Shown: piece by piece, positions 8,834-17,370 of the stretch
How positions within the stretch are numbered: position 1 is the first letter of the stretch
How the letters are laid out: every line of letters starts with the position of its first letter
Source of the DNA: Desulfovibrio sp.
Lineage (GTDB): Bacteria; Desulfobacterota; Desulfovibrionia; Desulfovibrionales; Desulfovibrionaceae
DNA: 64,000 bases
Assembly: GCA_030145055.1 (NCBI GenBank)
Contig: JAQYWK010000001.1
Location: 62,001 to 126,000 of the forward strand
Direction of reading: 5' to 3'
Notes under the pieces: generated by a model
What the model was told of the DNA's origin: nothing
Seen by the model: the letters and a program-made list of their open reading frames with translations, nothing else
Databases searched by the model: none
Position numbers and translations under genes: made by a program

Positions 8834-9994
8834 GTGACCAAGCCCGCAATCAATTCCCGCAAGATGTATATTTTTCTACTCGTTCTGACCATAGCTACGG
8901 CTATAGGATTTCAAGGCTGGAGAACACTTCTGAACAACTTCGCAGTCGATGTCGCAGGACTGAATGGCGGAGAATTTGGCGCATTGGGTTCAATCAGAGA
9001 AATCCCGGGTTTCCTAGCATTATTCGTAATTTATTTTCTCTTGATCATTAAAGAGCACAAACTAGCAGCTCTCTCTGTTATCGTAATGGGATTGGGGATC
9101 GCAATCACGGGATTTTTACCGACCTTTATGGGAATTGCTCTCACAACAATAATTATGTCTTTCGGATTTCATTACTACGAAACGTTGAACCAATCTCTGA
9201 CCCTGCAATATTTTGGATTCAGGGAAGCCCCGATTGTCATGGGCAGACTAAAAAGCTTAGGTGCAGCCGCCAATATAGGTACGGGATTATTAATTTTTAC
9301 TTTGGCCAGTATTCTAGACTATAAAGTAATGTTTGTACTAGTTGGAACCATTTCGGTGCTTGGCGGGATATATTGCTTCTTTCAAGACCCATCATCAAAA
9401 GAAATACCACTCCAACACAAAAAAATGGTCCTTAAGACAAAATACTGGCTCTTTTACGCTCTGACCTTCATGGCCGGTGCACGCAGACAGATTTTTGTCG
9501 CTTTTGCAGTGTTTTTGCTGGTAAAAAAATTCAACTACTCTGTGCAAGATATCACGATTTTGTTTGTGCTTAATAACATTATCAACTACTTCGCAAATCC
9601 AATAATAGCTAAAGCTGTTAATAAATATGGCGAAAGAAAAGTTCTCAGTTTTGAATATTCCAGTCTAGTTCTAATTTTCACCGCTTATGCATTCACCGAC
9701 AGCCCTATTGTCGGCGGAATTCTCTACATTCTGGACAACCTTTGCTTCAATTTTGCCATGGCAATCCGTACCTTTTTCCAAAAAATTGCGGACAAAAAGG
9801 ACATTGCTCCTAGCATGGCGGTAGGATTCACTATCAATCACATTGCCGCCGTAGTCATTCCCGTATTGGCAGGAATCGCATGGATGCAGGACTACCGCAT
9901 AGTATTCCTCGGAGCCGCGGCGCTATCTGCAGTTTCATTAATTCTCGTCCAGTTTATTGATCGCGAACTTAAGATGAAGATGCAATCTCAATAG
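8834..9994 (+). CDS. Major facilitator superfamily transporter
   Basis: 386 residues, strongly hydrophobic, with about 12 spans. It begins with a span IFLLVLTIATAIGFQGW, and a central basic loop (PSSKEIPLQHKKMVLKTKYW) separates the two six-helix halves. I chose the GTG at 8834 because AAGGA lies 7 bases upstream. The open frame extends to a TTG at 8716, but that region lacks a ribosome site. The substrate cannot be inferred: no polar signature within the helices is recognisable and the neighbours are unrelated. It is transcribed divergently from the YgjP-like gene, and a two-component system follows. Confidence 0.8.
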   Translation: MTKPAINSRKMYIFLLVLTIATAIGFQGWRTLLNNFAVDVAGLNGGEFGALGSIREIPGFLALFVIYFLLIIKEHKLAALSVIVMGLGIAITGFLPTFMGIALTTIIMSFGFHYYETLNQSLTLQYFGFREAPIVMGRLKSLGAAANIGTGLLIFTLASILDYKVMFVLVGTISVLGGIYCFFQDPSSKEIPLQHKKMVLKTKYWLFYALTFMAGARRQIFVAFAVFLLVKKFNYSVQDITILFVLNNIINYFANPIIAKAVNKYGERKVLSFEYSSLVLIFTAYAFTDSPIVGGILYILDNLCFNFAMAIRTFFQKIADKKDIAPSMAVGFTINHIAAVVIPVLAGIAWMQDYRIVFLGAAALSAVSLILVQFIDRELKMKMQSQ

Positions 9995-10011
9995 ATAATT
10001 GCACCATACTC

Positions 10012-10049
10012 TTTCACACTTTTTTCACATCAACTTGGTTAAATATACT
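10012..10049 (+). promoter_or_regulatory. Putative response-regulator box and promoter of the two-component operon
   Basis: Two TTTCACA units (10012-10018 and 10023-10029) start 11 bases apart, the spacing of PhoB/OmpR-type direct-repeat operators. A -10-like TATACT follows at 10044-10049. The same repeat occurs before the outer-membrane protein gene at 12249, suggesting autoregulation and a shared regulon. Confidence 0.6.
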
Positions 10050-10201
10050 CCCATTGAAGGAGAGAAATCAGAAATAACTTAATATCTCTGACAACTTCTT
10101 TGCGTCCAATACTTGCTCGCTTTTTTCATAATGAGGAAGTAATATGATTAACATATTTTCAACTATTTTCATTATCTCAAACTTAAAAAAGAGAACGGAA
10201 T

Positions 10202-10894
10202 ATGGCTGCTTTAAAAATTCTCGTTATCGAAGATCATCAGGATCTTGCTGAAAATATATGCGAGTATCTGGAATCAAACGGACATATTATTGATCACGCT
10301 GGCGATGGAGTTGTCGGGCTTCACTTGGCTGTCACCGAAAAATATGATGCCATCGTTTTGGATGTTATGTTGCCGGGAATTGACGGAGTACAAGTCTGTA
10401 GTAAAATCCGAAAAGCTATCATTTCCCAACCCGCAATTTTAATGCTGACCGCCCGCGATACCTTGCAAGACAAACTGTCAGGCTTTGATGCAGGTGTTGA
10501 TGATTACCTAGTTAAGCCGTTTGCTCTTGAGGAGCTTAACGCAAGACTCACCGCAATCGCCACTCGTGGCAAAGGTACTCGCGATCCACTCTTACGAGTA
10601 AATGAGCTTGTCATGGAAACAGGAAAAAGATCTGTCAGCAGAGACGGAACTCACATCACACTTAACAAGGTTTGCTACAATATTCTAAAAATCCTAATGG
10701 AAGAATATCCCAACGTTATATCCCGTAAAGATATGGAATTTTCTATCTGGGGAGATCATCCTCCGGGAAGCGATTCTCTTCGAAGCCACATATATAAATT
10801 GCGATGTAAAATTGATAAAAATTTCCCCTATCCGATGATTCAAACTATCCATGGCATAGGCTTTAAACTGGCAGGTAAAAATGAAGCTGAATAG
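10202..10894 (+). CDS. OmpR-family DNA-binding response regulator
   Basis: 230 residues. Receiver domain 1-120 with acidic pocket (VIEDHQD), phospho-Asp in AIVLDVMLPGIDG, Thr in MLTARD and Lys in LVKPF. Winged-helix DNA-binding domain about 128-225, ending in IQTIHGIGFKLAG. The gene overlaps the kinase gene by 14 bases, so they form one cognate pair. Repeats of TTTCACA with 11-bp phasing lie upstream of this gene and of the barrel gene at 12348, which makes those the likely targets. The signal is unknown. Confidence 0.92.
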   Translation: MAALKILVIEDHQDLAENICEYLESNGHIIDHAGDGVVGLHLAVTEKYDAIVLDVMLPGIDGVQVCSKIRKAIISQPAILMLTARDTLQDKLSGFDAGVDDYLVKPFALEELNARLTAIATRGKGTRDPLLRVNELVMETGKRSVSRDGTHITLNKVCYNILKILMEEYPNVISRKDMEFSIWGDHPPGSDSLRSHIYKLRCKIDKNFPYPMIQTIHGIGFKLAGKNEAE

Positions 10895-12191
10895 CCTGCG
10901 CTTTAGATCCATTGCATCTTACAGTCTCTCAGCGGTACTCCTTCTAGCCTTCTACGGATGGGCGCTATACGGAACAGTCAGAATAACTGAGGATGAAGTA
11001 ATCAACAGAATTCTCGCCCTTGAAGCTGACTCTTACTTCGAAAAATATACACAGGACAAAAATACACAACTACCATCCTTAAGAAATCTTCAAAGCTTTA
11101 CAAGTGATGAGAATTTGCCGGGCGAATTTTATGACCTCCTTAAGTCCCGCAAAGATGGAATATATGAAACCAGTGGTCCCTCGGGAATATCTGGACCATC
11201 CAGCCACAATATACTTATCCGATCACTCCCCGATGGACCTAAGCGACTATTTTTAATTTATGATTCAAGTGCAGCTATTTCTCAAACAGATTGTGTTTTA
11301 AGTTCGATCGTAATTTTCTTTATCGTATTTATTGTTACCGCCATATTCGGAATAATTTTGTCCTACATAATTGGAACAATAATATTTAGACCGCTAAATT
11401 CTCTCACTGAGCGGCTTGAACATTATGGACCAGAGAGCATCGAGCAAGATTTACCGGAAGCCAAACGCGGAGACGAAATAGGAATACTTGCATCAAACAT
11501 TCAATCTTCTTTCAACCGGGTTCAAGAATTCATCAAGCGCGAACAAGAATTCACAAGAGATGCAAGTCATGAGCTTCGTACTCCTCTAAGCGTAATTAAA
11601 GGTGCAGCGGAGTTACTTCAGTTATCTCCCCATGCTTCGGATAAGGCGATAAAAAAGCCACTTTCCAGAATTGAAAGATCTGTAAATAATATGGAAAACA
11701 CGATTAGCACCTTACTTTGGCTTGCTCGTGAACAAGATTTAACCAAAGAATTTGAGCCGTTTAATTTATCACAGGCTATTAATAAAACAGTCCAAAATCT
11801 GAATCCACTTATTGAACATAAAAAAATCATGCTCCAGATGGAGCTTGATACTGAAACAAACATAGTAGCACCGGAACAAGCCTTCCATATTGTTTTTTCG
11901 AACATACTTAACAACGCCATTAACTTTTCCGGAGGCGGAACAATCGGCATAAAAACTAATAAGTCGCACTTAACAGTATGGGATACTGGCACAGGAATTT
12001 CCAAAGAATTACTTAACGAGGCAGCACAACCTTTTGTGAAAAGCGCCGATAGTTCAGGATTCGGTCTTGGATTATCCATAGTTCAACGGCTATGCACTCG
12101 CTTTGACTGGGGATTTAGCATCCGCAGGAGAAACGAGGACGGAACAATTGTCTCAATAGAGTTTAAAACTACGCCACATCCTTCCGCTTAG
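10881..12191 (+). CDS. Sensor histidine kinase
   Basis: 436 residues. One membrane span at about 12-31 and another at about 135-168 bracket a periplasmic sensor region of roughly 100 residues with no recognised fold. HAMP linker follows (IIFRPLNSLTERLEHYG), then HisKA with phospho-His in ASHELRTPLSVIKG (about residue 232), and an HATPase_c domain with NILNNAINFSGGG, VWDTGTGIS and GFGLGLSIVQRL. It overlaps the regulator gene and is surely its partner. The downstream outer-membrane protein is a likely regulon member. Confidence 0.92.
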   Translation: MKLNSLRFRSIASYSLSAVLLLAFYGWALYGTVRITEDEVINRILALEADSYFEKYTQDKNTQLPSLRNLQSFTSDENLPGEFYDLLKSRKDGIYETSGPSGISGPSSHNILIRSLPDGPKRLFLIYDSSAAISQTDCVLSSIVIFFIVFIVTAIFGIILSYIIGTIIFRPLNSLTERLEHYGPESIEQDLPEAKRGDEIGILASNIQSSFNRVQEFIKREQEFTRDASHELRTPLSVIKGAAELLQLSPHASDKAIKKPLSRIERSVNNMENTISTLLWLAREQDLTKEFEPFNLSQAINKTVQNLNPLIEHKKIMLQMELDTETNIVAPEQAFHIVFSNILNNAINFSGGGTIGIKTNKSHLTVWDTGTGISKELLNEAAQPFVKSADSSGFGLGLSIVQRLCTRFDWGFSIRRRNEDGTIVSIEFKTTPHPSA

Positions 12192-12248
12192 AACCAACCT
12201 CATCTTTATACTTCTAAACTTGAAATAGAGTAATTTATAGTATACATA

Positions 12249-12277
12249 TTTCACATATAAATTACATTTTTTTCACA
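12249..12277 (+). promoter_or_regulatory. Triple 11-bp-phased direct repeat before the barrel gene
   Basis: TTTCACA at 12249 and 12271 flank a degenerate AATTACA at 12260; all three start 11 bases apart with AT-rich 4-base spacers. It matches the two-unit box at 10012. This is the form expected for a PhoB/OmpR-class operator about 70 bases before the start of the outer-membrane protein gene. Confidence 0.6.
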
Positions 12278-12347
12278 GGCATGGCTTTAATTTCAAACCT
12301 CATGACAAAAAACATACTTAACCCGAACTTGGAGGAATTTTAAATCC

Positions 12348-13229
12348 ATGCGCCAATTTAAAATATTAATACTTACACTTCTAACTTTTTGCCTTGCTGT
12401 AAGCGTCGGAGCAGAGGAAAAAAAGAGTTCTACCCCCATCTCGATAAAAGCTTCAGGATCTTATATCAGCGAATCTGATTTTAGTGATTCAAAAGCCGCT
12501 GTATCAGTTATCGGCGGCAAAATTGATCTCAAAGCAGCCGGCGTTTCATTCAGTTATGAAGGCAAGAATTATTCATGGGAGAACGTCGACAAGCTGGACT
12601 TCGGGAATGGGGTTGATGACCCGTGGGACACATTGCACAGAGTAACACTAGGCTATTCTCACCGAGGCAAAATAAATAAGAACTGGTTTTACGGAGCTGG
12701 CATAACAGGAACATCTGCCTTTGAAGAAGAGATGAGTAATTCTTTCGGTGGAGCCATTCGCGGAAATATCGGATATATTTTTAACGAAAACTGGAAAGCC
12801 CTTATCGGAGCCCGAGTATTTGTTAATAGTATACGAACATCAGCAATGCCTTTTCTGAGCGTTATGTATGAAGACTATGAGGAAGATGGATCCGGTCTAT
12901 TCGTCACAATTGGCGCGCCTTCAACCGAAGCAGGGTATGCATTTACAAACACTGCAAAAGTTAGATTCAAGTTCGGTGTAGACGGCAAAACATATCGGTT
13001 AAAAGATAGTAGTACTGTTGCATCTAAGGGGTATATCGCGACAAGCAGCATGATGACAGGAGCATATTTTGACTGGAAACCTTTCAAAGCTTTTTCGCTT
13101 TCAGTCGGTCCTGAATATTACTTTGCGAGAGAGATGAAAACATACGATGAACACGGAAATCGTTTTGGTGGAGTCAGTAAACAAGATGCAGCACTCGGCG
13201 GAAGTCTAACTTTCGGATATAAATTTTAA
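12348..13229 (+). CDS. Outer-membrane beta-barrel protein
   Basis: 293 residues. A signal peptide (MRQFKILILTLLTFCLAVSVGA) is followed by alternating polar/hydrophobic strands rich in Gly, Tyr and Phe. The sequence ends LTFGYKF, with the terminal Phe typical of proteins inserted by the BAM machinery. No specific family recognised. The -10 to -35 region is expected just downstream of the triple TTTCACA repeat, which implies control by the adjacent two-component system. The ATG at 12348 is preceded by GGAGG. Confidence 0.75.
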   Translation: MRQFKILILTLLTFCLAVSVGAEEKKSSTPISIKASGSYISESDFSDSKAAVSVIGGKIDLKAAGVSFSYEGKNYSWENVDKLDFGNGVDDPWDTLHRVTLGYSHRGKINKNWFYGAGITGTSAFEEEMSNSFGGAIRGNIGYIFNENWKALIGARVFVNSIRTSAMPFLSVMYEDYEEDGSGLFVTIGAPSTEAGYAFTNTAKVRFKFGVDGKTYRLKDSSTVASKGYIATSSMMTGAYFDWKPFKAFSLSVGPEYYFAREMKTYDEHGNRFGGVSKQDAALGGSLTFGYKF

Positions 13230-13264
13230 TGAGAGACTAACGCTAACAAGTTTCACATTCCGTT

Positions 13265-13303
13265 AAAAAAAAAGGGCCGCTCATCATAAGTGGCCCTTTT
13301 CAA
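13265..13303. terminator. Bidirectional terminator between barrel and PEP-CTERM genes
   Basis: AAAAGGGCCGCT (13270-13281) pairs with AGTGGCCCTTTT (13289-13300). A runs on one side and T runs on the other allow termination of both convergent genes. Confidence 0.85.
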
Positions 13304-13323
13304 TTCAAAGTATTCAGTAAACG

Positions 13324-13920
13324 TCAACTGTTCTTTCCAAACTTGCGGCGAATAATCCCAACAAGACCAAGGCCACCACCCATTAGCAGGACTGCGGCAG
13401 AAATAGGAGTTGGTGCCGTGTCAGAAACCCTAGTCACCGTAACAGCACTTAAATCTATTCGACTACTCTCTCCATTCGCTCCAAAGGCGATTTCATAAAG
13501 CTGGGAGATCTGAGTTCCAACCTGAATATCACCCAAACCGGAGGTCCAACTATTCACATACAGATTAGAATCTTCATTCCCTGTTTGTAAATAAATAGAC
13601 CTACCAAAGTCGCGTCCCCAGTTATACTGTTCAGCACCCGCACCGTTCAGAACACCTTGATACAGCGAGGTATAAACAGCTCCGGGAATTGAATAAGTTC
13701 CGCCTCTCACATCAGTGAAAGTACCACCTGTTTCCGTATCAACTGCAACTACATACTTAAGAGTATCTCCAATCTTAACTCCGGATGATCCAATCACCCC
13801 TCCACGGTCAAAGAGGGAATTAACTGTGCCTTCCAAAGTAAAATAAACAGAAGAGGCAGAAGCATATGCAGGAACTAACAAAACAGCCAATAAAACTAAC
13901 ACTCTTATAAAGTTATTCAT
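13324..13920 (-). CDS. Exported protein with PEP-CTERM-like sorting tail
   Basis: 198 residues. Signal peptide MNNFIRVLVLLAVLLVPAYASA, a beta-rich secreted middle part (Ser, Gly, Thr rich) and a C-terminal tripartite tail: TPISA, a hydrophobic helix (AVLLMGGGLGLVGI) and basic IRRKFGKNS. This matches the PEP-CTERM/VPLPA-CTERM design, in which an exosortase cleaves the tail and transfers the protein to the cell surface. The ATG at 13920 follows GGAG; the frame also opens from a TTG at 13935. No exosortase is encoded in the window. The function of the body is unknown. Confidence 0.75.
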   Translation of the reverse strand: MNNFIRVLVLLAVLLVPAYASASSVYFTLEGTVNSLFDRGGVIGSSGVKIGDTLKYVVAVDTETGGTFTDVRGGTYSIPGAVYTSLYQGVLNGAGAEQYNWGRDFGRSIYLQTGNEDSNLYVNSWTSGLGDIQVGTQISQLYEIAFGANGESSRIDLSAVTVTRVSDTAPTPISAAVLLMGGGLGLVGIIRRKFGKNS

Positions 13921-13991
13921 AATATGATTCTCCAAATTATTCTCTAAATTCTTAACCTTAATGTTAAATATGCAAACCCTTAAGCCAAGTC

Positions 13992-14009
13992 AAATACATT
14001 AGTGTATTT
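13992..14009. promoter_or_regulatory. Inverted repeat upstream of the STAS gene
   Basis: AAATACA-ttag-TGTATTT, a perfect 7-bp inverted repeat in the 270-base gap between the divergent PEP-CTERM and STAS genes. It is a candidate operator for either. Confidence 0.35.
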
Positions 14010-14193
14010 AAAAAAAAACATCGTAATTGTAACAAAGTAGATGCTTAAAAAAAACATTAAGTGGACAATTTGATTAACATACAAAGATTGACTCAACATC
14101 CCTTTACAAATCACAAAAAATCAAAGAAATTGATTTATTAAGGAAAACTTTTCGCCATCCCCCACTTTTGTTTATAATGCACAAGGATTTTAT

Positions 14194-14529
14194 ATGAAAC
14201 TTAATCAGAAAAAAGTAGAAAACGCCACTATAGTTAGAATGGAAGGACGTCTGGACGCCCTAACGTCACCAAATTTCGAAGATGCAGTCTGTAAACTGAT
14301 TAAGGATGGAGAGATCAAACTCGTATTTGATTTAGGTGACTTAGAATACATTTCAAGTGCAGGGCTAAGAGCAATCCTATCCACAGCTAAAAGACTTAAA
14401 GCAGAAGACGGCACGATTGCCTTCGCAAATATAACCGGTATGATAAGCGAAGTCTTCGAAATATCTGGATTCGGATCAATGTTCAATATTTACGGGTCCG
14501 CACTAACAGCTGCCAATAAAATTTCATAA
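14194..14529 (+). CDS. STAS-domain anti-sigma-factor antagonist
   Basis: 111 residues, the size of a SpoIIAA/RsbV protein. Predicted alternating strands and helices, with the phosphorylatable serine region DLEYISSAGLRAIL near residue 57. Such proteins bind an anti-sigma factor kinase when dephosphorylated. A -10-like TATAAT lies about 16 bases before the ATG region. No anti-sigma kinase is in the window. The degenerate PP2C-like response regulator at 2482 could be a related partner-switching component, but it is 11 kb away. An exported DsbA-like gene follows 16 bases downstream. Confidence 0.88.
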   Translation: MKLNQKKVENATIVRMEGRLDALTSPNFEDAVCKLIKDGEIKLVFDLGDLEYISSAGLRAILSTAKRLKAEDGTIAFANITGMISEVFEISGFGSMFNIYGSALTAANKIS

Positions 14530-14545
14530 CAAAAAAGGGTTTACT

Positions 14546-15334
14546 ATGGTCCGCCTTCTTTTTTCAATTTTAGCATTTACTATTCTTTTGCCAAGCCCGA
14601 CTTATGCAAAGACTAAATCAGAGCCGGAAAATAAGCTTAAAAAAGAAATCAAAGAAGTATTACGAGCAAACCCTGAGCTAATTCTTGATGCATTCAAAGG
14701 GCAGGAAGATAAACTTTATGACCTTATGCAAATCGGGCTTGAAAAAAAGAACCAAGACAAAATACGCAGCAGACAGATTGCACAGTTAAATAAGCCTAAT
14801 ATCCCCGCGACCATCCCTAACCGCCCTGCATGGGGAGCCACAAGCGGCGACATTTCCATCTTTGCATACGCTGATTTTCAATCCGCAAGCTGTTCAAAAG
14901 CCGACGTTACCATCCAAAAACTGCTCAAATCTGACCCAAAAGTGAGCTACCACTATAGACATAACCCGCAAGGTTTTCACAAAATGTCACGCCCGGCAGC
15001 CTTATATTATGAGGCAATAGCATTACAAAACAGCCAAAAAGCAGTTACTTTTAACAAACTATTATTCACAAAAAGATCCAAAATAAAAAAACGGGGACAA
15101 AAAGAACTTGATGCTCTCGCTCAGAAAATAGGAGCCGACATGGCTCGGCTTCATACAGATATCACCTCACCTGAAGTTATAGAAACCGTAAATAGAGACA
15201 TCAAAGAAGCAAAATCTTTCGGCTTTACCGCATCCCCTGTCTTTGTTGTTAATGGTGTAACCATTACCGGAGCGGCCCCTATTGAAGAATTCCAAGAAAT
15301 AATAAAACTGATACGTGAGCATAATTCCAAATAA
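14546..15334 (+). CDS. Exported DsbA-family thioredoxin-like protein lacking CxxC
   Basis: 262 residues. Signal peptide MVRLLFSILAFTILLPSPTYA, then a Com1-type helical N-region (LKKEIKEVLRANPELILDAF) and a DsbA fold from about residue 105 to the end. The usual DFxCPYC active site reads YADFQSASCSKADV, so the first (reactive) cysteine is replaced by Ser and only the second remains. The cis-proline loop is present (SPVFVVNG). It is exported to the periplasm but probably cannot perform disulfide exchange by the standard route; it may bind thiols or serve as a chaperone. It follows the STAS gene closely. Confidence 0.8.
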   Translation: MVRLLFSILAFTILLPSPTYAKTKSEPENKLKKEIKEVLRANPELILDAFKGQEDKLYDLMQIGLEKKNQDKIRSRQIAQLNKPNIPATIPNRPAWGATSGDISIFAYADFQSASCSKADVTIQKLLKSDPKVSYHYRHNPQGFHKMSRPAALYYEAIALQNSQKAVTFNKLLFTKRSKIKKRGQKELDALAQKIGADMARLHTDITSPEVIETVNRDIKEAKSFGFTASPVFVVNGVTITGAAPIEEFQEIIKLIREHNSK

Positions 15335-15493
15335 TGGAGCTTTTTGCTCGACACTACAATTTTATAATATATTTAAACCATATACCCCGCTAATTCTCAT
15401 TTGAAAAAGTCATTACACAAATGGCGAGGAAGTAATTGCTATAACACTTCAGTAGGATTAAGACATTTCTGTCAATCGAGGATAAAACGAATA

Positions 15494-16099
15494 ATGAGTT
15501 CACTAAAACCCGATATACCACATGTATTCCTTCATACGGGGGATGCTTTCATTGGAGTAAATCCTACAATCGTTTCAACGGTATTGGGGTCCTGCGTTGC
15601 AATATCTATGTTTTGCCCAAAACTGAAGCAAGGATGCATCTGCCACGCCTTTCTCCCATCAAGAAATGAAATAAGTCCCGACAAAAAAATTTCGCTGCAG
15701 ATTTGTCGATATGTAGACACAGCTGTGGACTACTTGCTAGAGTGCATGCTCCGAATCGGCGCAAAGAAAAACAACCTGGAAGTTAAGCTTTTCGGTGGTT
15801 CTCAAGGTTTGACCACAAACCGTGTTCGCGCCCCGCAATACATGGCAGTAGGCGATAGAAACATCATTATGGCAAAAAAATGTCTTAAAGAAAAAGGGCT
15901 AACCCCAATAGCTACAGATGTTGGTGGAAATGTTGGAAGAAAAATTTTGTATGCAACTCACACGGGAGATATCTGGTTAAAAAGGCTTGATAGGCAAACC
16001 TTTGACCTAGATGATATACCCCCACAACCAAAGCGGCGACAGCAGAAAAAACAAGAAACTTCCCTTAAAGTTAAAAAGGTTAAAAGCAGGCTAAAATGA
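15494..16099 (+). CDS. cheD: Chemoreceptor glutamine deamidase CheD
   Basis: 201 residues. CheD deamidates glutamines of methyl-accepting chemotaxis proteins. The catalytic triad elements are visible: Thr and Cys in STVLGSCVAIS and His in CICHAFLPS. A strand LEVKLFGGSQGL and DVGGNVGRKILYATHTGD further support the family. The C-terminal 35 residues are basic and Gln/Lys-rich, an extension beyond the core. I chose the ATG at 15494 with GAGGAT upstream; a longer frame from 15401 is possible. The stop overlaps the start of the acetolactate decarboxylase gene (ATGA). It may act on the chemoreceptor encoded at 51213. Confidence 0.9.
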   Translation: MSSLKPDIPHVFLHTGDAFIGVNPTIVSTVLGSCVAISMFCPKLKQGCICHAFLPSRNEISPDKKISLQICRYVDTAVDYLLECMLRIGAKKNNLEVKLFGGSQGLTTNRVRAPQYMAVGDRNIIMAKKCLKEKGLTPIATDVGGNVGRKILYATHTGDIWLKRLDRQTFDLDDIPPQPKRRQQKKQETSLKVKKVKSRLK

Positions 16100-16890
16100 A
16101 AAAGTTATATAAACTGTTATCTCTTGTTATATTTTCACTCATATTACTCGCGCCATCCACTTCCGCCAGAGCAAGTGAAACAATTTACCAATATTCCACA
16201 ATAGATTCACTACTACTTGGCATTTATGACGGAGATCTGACCGTAAAGGAACTAAAATCACATGGTGACTTCGGGATAGGCACATTTAACGGCCTTAACG
16301 GTGAAATGGTTTTTCTAGATAATGAAGTTTATCAAGTAAAGGTAGATGGCAAAGCAACTCCCGTCGAAGATTCTACAAGAATCCCATTTGTAGCCGCCCT
16401 CACTTTTAAAACAGATTCCATTCTAAAAATTGATTCAGCGTCCTCTCTGGATGATCTTAACAATAAAGTTACTAAAGCTCTTCCTTCTGAGAACATTTTC
16501 TTTGCTATACGCATAGACGGAAGATTTAATATGATAAGAACAAGAAGCGTTCCCGGACAGCAGAAGCCGTACCCTCCGCTTATAGAAGTTGTAAAAGAAC
16601 AAAGCATTTTTAAATTCACCGAAATTGAAGGTTCCCTCATAGGGATTAAAAGTCCCGCTTATGTCAAAGGGATAGGTGTCCCGGGTTTCCACTGGCACTT
16701 TATAACTAAAGACCGAACTGCAGGCGGACATGTTCTCGGCTGCAAGTTTAAAAATGTAGTTGCAAAAGTTGGATCTTACAGCAACTTTTTACTACAGCTC
16801 CCCAAAACCAAAAATTTCTTAGAAGCCGACCTTAGTAACGATAAAGAAAAAGAATTAAAAAAAGTAGAAAAAGATTCAATTAAAGATTAA
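16096..16890 (+). CDS. budA: Exported alpha-acetolactate decarboxylase
   Basis: 264 residues. The enzyme converts 2-acetolactate to acetoin. The family signature is clear: IYQYSTIDSLLLGIYDGDL, FGIGTFNGLNGEMVFLD and the zinc region VPGFHWHFITKDRTAGGHVLG, which carries the three His ligands. The first 27 residues form a signal peptide (LSLVIFSLILLAPSTSARA). Most bacterial copies are cytosolic, but exported forms are known. No acetolactate synthase is adjacent. It starts inside cheD (ATGA overlap), an unusual pairing, so translation may be coupled. A short HPt gene follows. Confidence 0.9.
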   Translation: MKKLYKLLSLVIFSLILLAPSTSARASETIYQYSTIDSLLLGIYDGDLTVKELKSHGDFGIGTFNGLNGEMVFLDNEVYQVKVDGKATPVEDSTRIPFVAALTFKTDSILKIDSASSLDDLNNKVTKALPSENIFFAIRIDGRFNMIRTRSVPGQQKPYPPLIEVVKEQSIFKFTEIEGSLIGIKSPAYVKGIGVPGFHWHFITKDRTAGGHVLGCKFKNVVAKVGSYSNFLLQLPKTKNFLEADLSNDKEKELKKVEKDSIKD

Positions 16891-16953
16891 TAAGGATAGA
16901 TCTCTATCCCATTCTCGGGAAATAAGTTTTTCTTTTAATTTTGGGGGAATGCC

Positions 16954-17265
16954 ATGAGTAACAAAATAGAAGTAAAAGTTGATGAAGACCTTGAAGACAT
17001 CATGCCTCGATATCTCGAAATAAGGCATAAAGAATTAGTCGAGCTTGAAACCGCTGTTCAAGAAAAGGATTTCGATCAAATCAGAATGCTGGGCCATAAG
17101 TTAAAAGGGACTGGAGCCGCATACGGCTTTGATGAACTATCACGACTCGGCAATATCATTGAAGATCAGGCTGTTGAAAAACTCATGGAAAACGTACCTG
17201 AAAGCACAGCCTTAGTGCGTAACTATCTGGAAAATATAGAAATTGAATATGTTGAAATGGATTAA
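16954..17265 (+). CDS. Histidine phosphotransfer (HPt) protein
   Basis: 103 residues, all-helical. The phospho-accepting His sits in LGHKLKGTGAAYGFDEL near residue 48, the HPt consensus. It carries phosphate between a hybrid kinase and a response regulator in a phosphorelay, but no kinase is next to it. A second HPt is encoded at 36449. A terminator follows. Confidence 0.88.
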   Translation: MSNKIEVKVDEDLEDIMPRYLEIRHKELVELETAVQEKDFDQIRMLGHKLKGTGAAYGFDELSRLGNIIEDQAVEKLMENVPESTALVRNYLENIEIEYVEMD

Positions 17266-17296
17266 TTTTCAGTACTAACAATTTTTCGGCCTATAA

Positions 17297-17342
17297 AAAA
17301 ATCTCCATACACACTTCGAATAGAAGGTGTACGGAGATTTTT
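17297..17342. terminator. Bidirectional terminator between HPt and uvrA
   Basis: AAAAATCTCC-TACAC and GTGTA-GGAGATTTTT pair with a small bulge. A and T runs on both sides let it serve the convergent HPt and uvrA genes. Confidence 0.9.
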
Positions 17343-17370
17343 GTTTTAAGATCTTTCTCGTAACAAAAAG

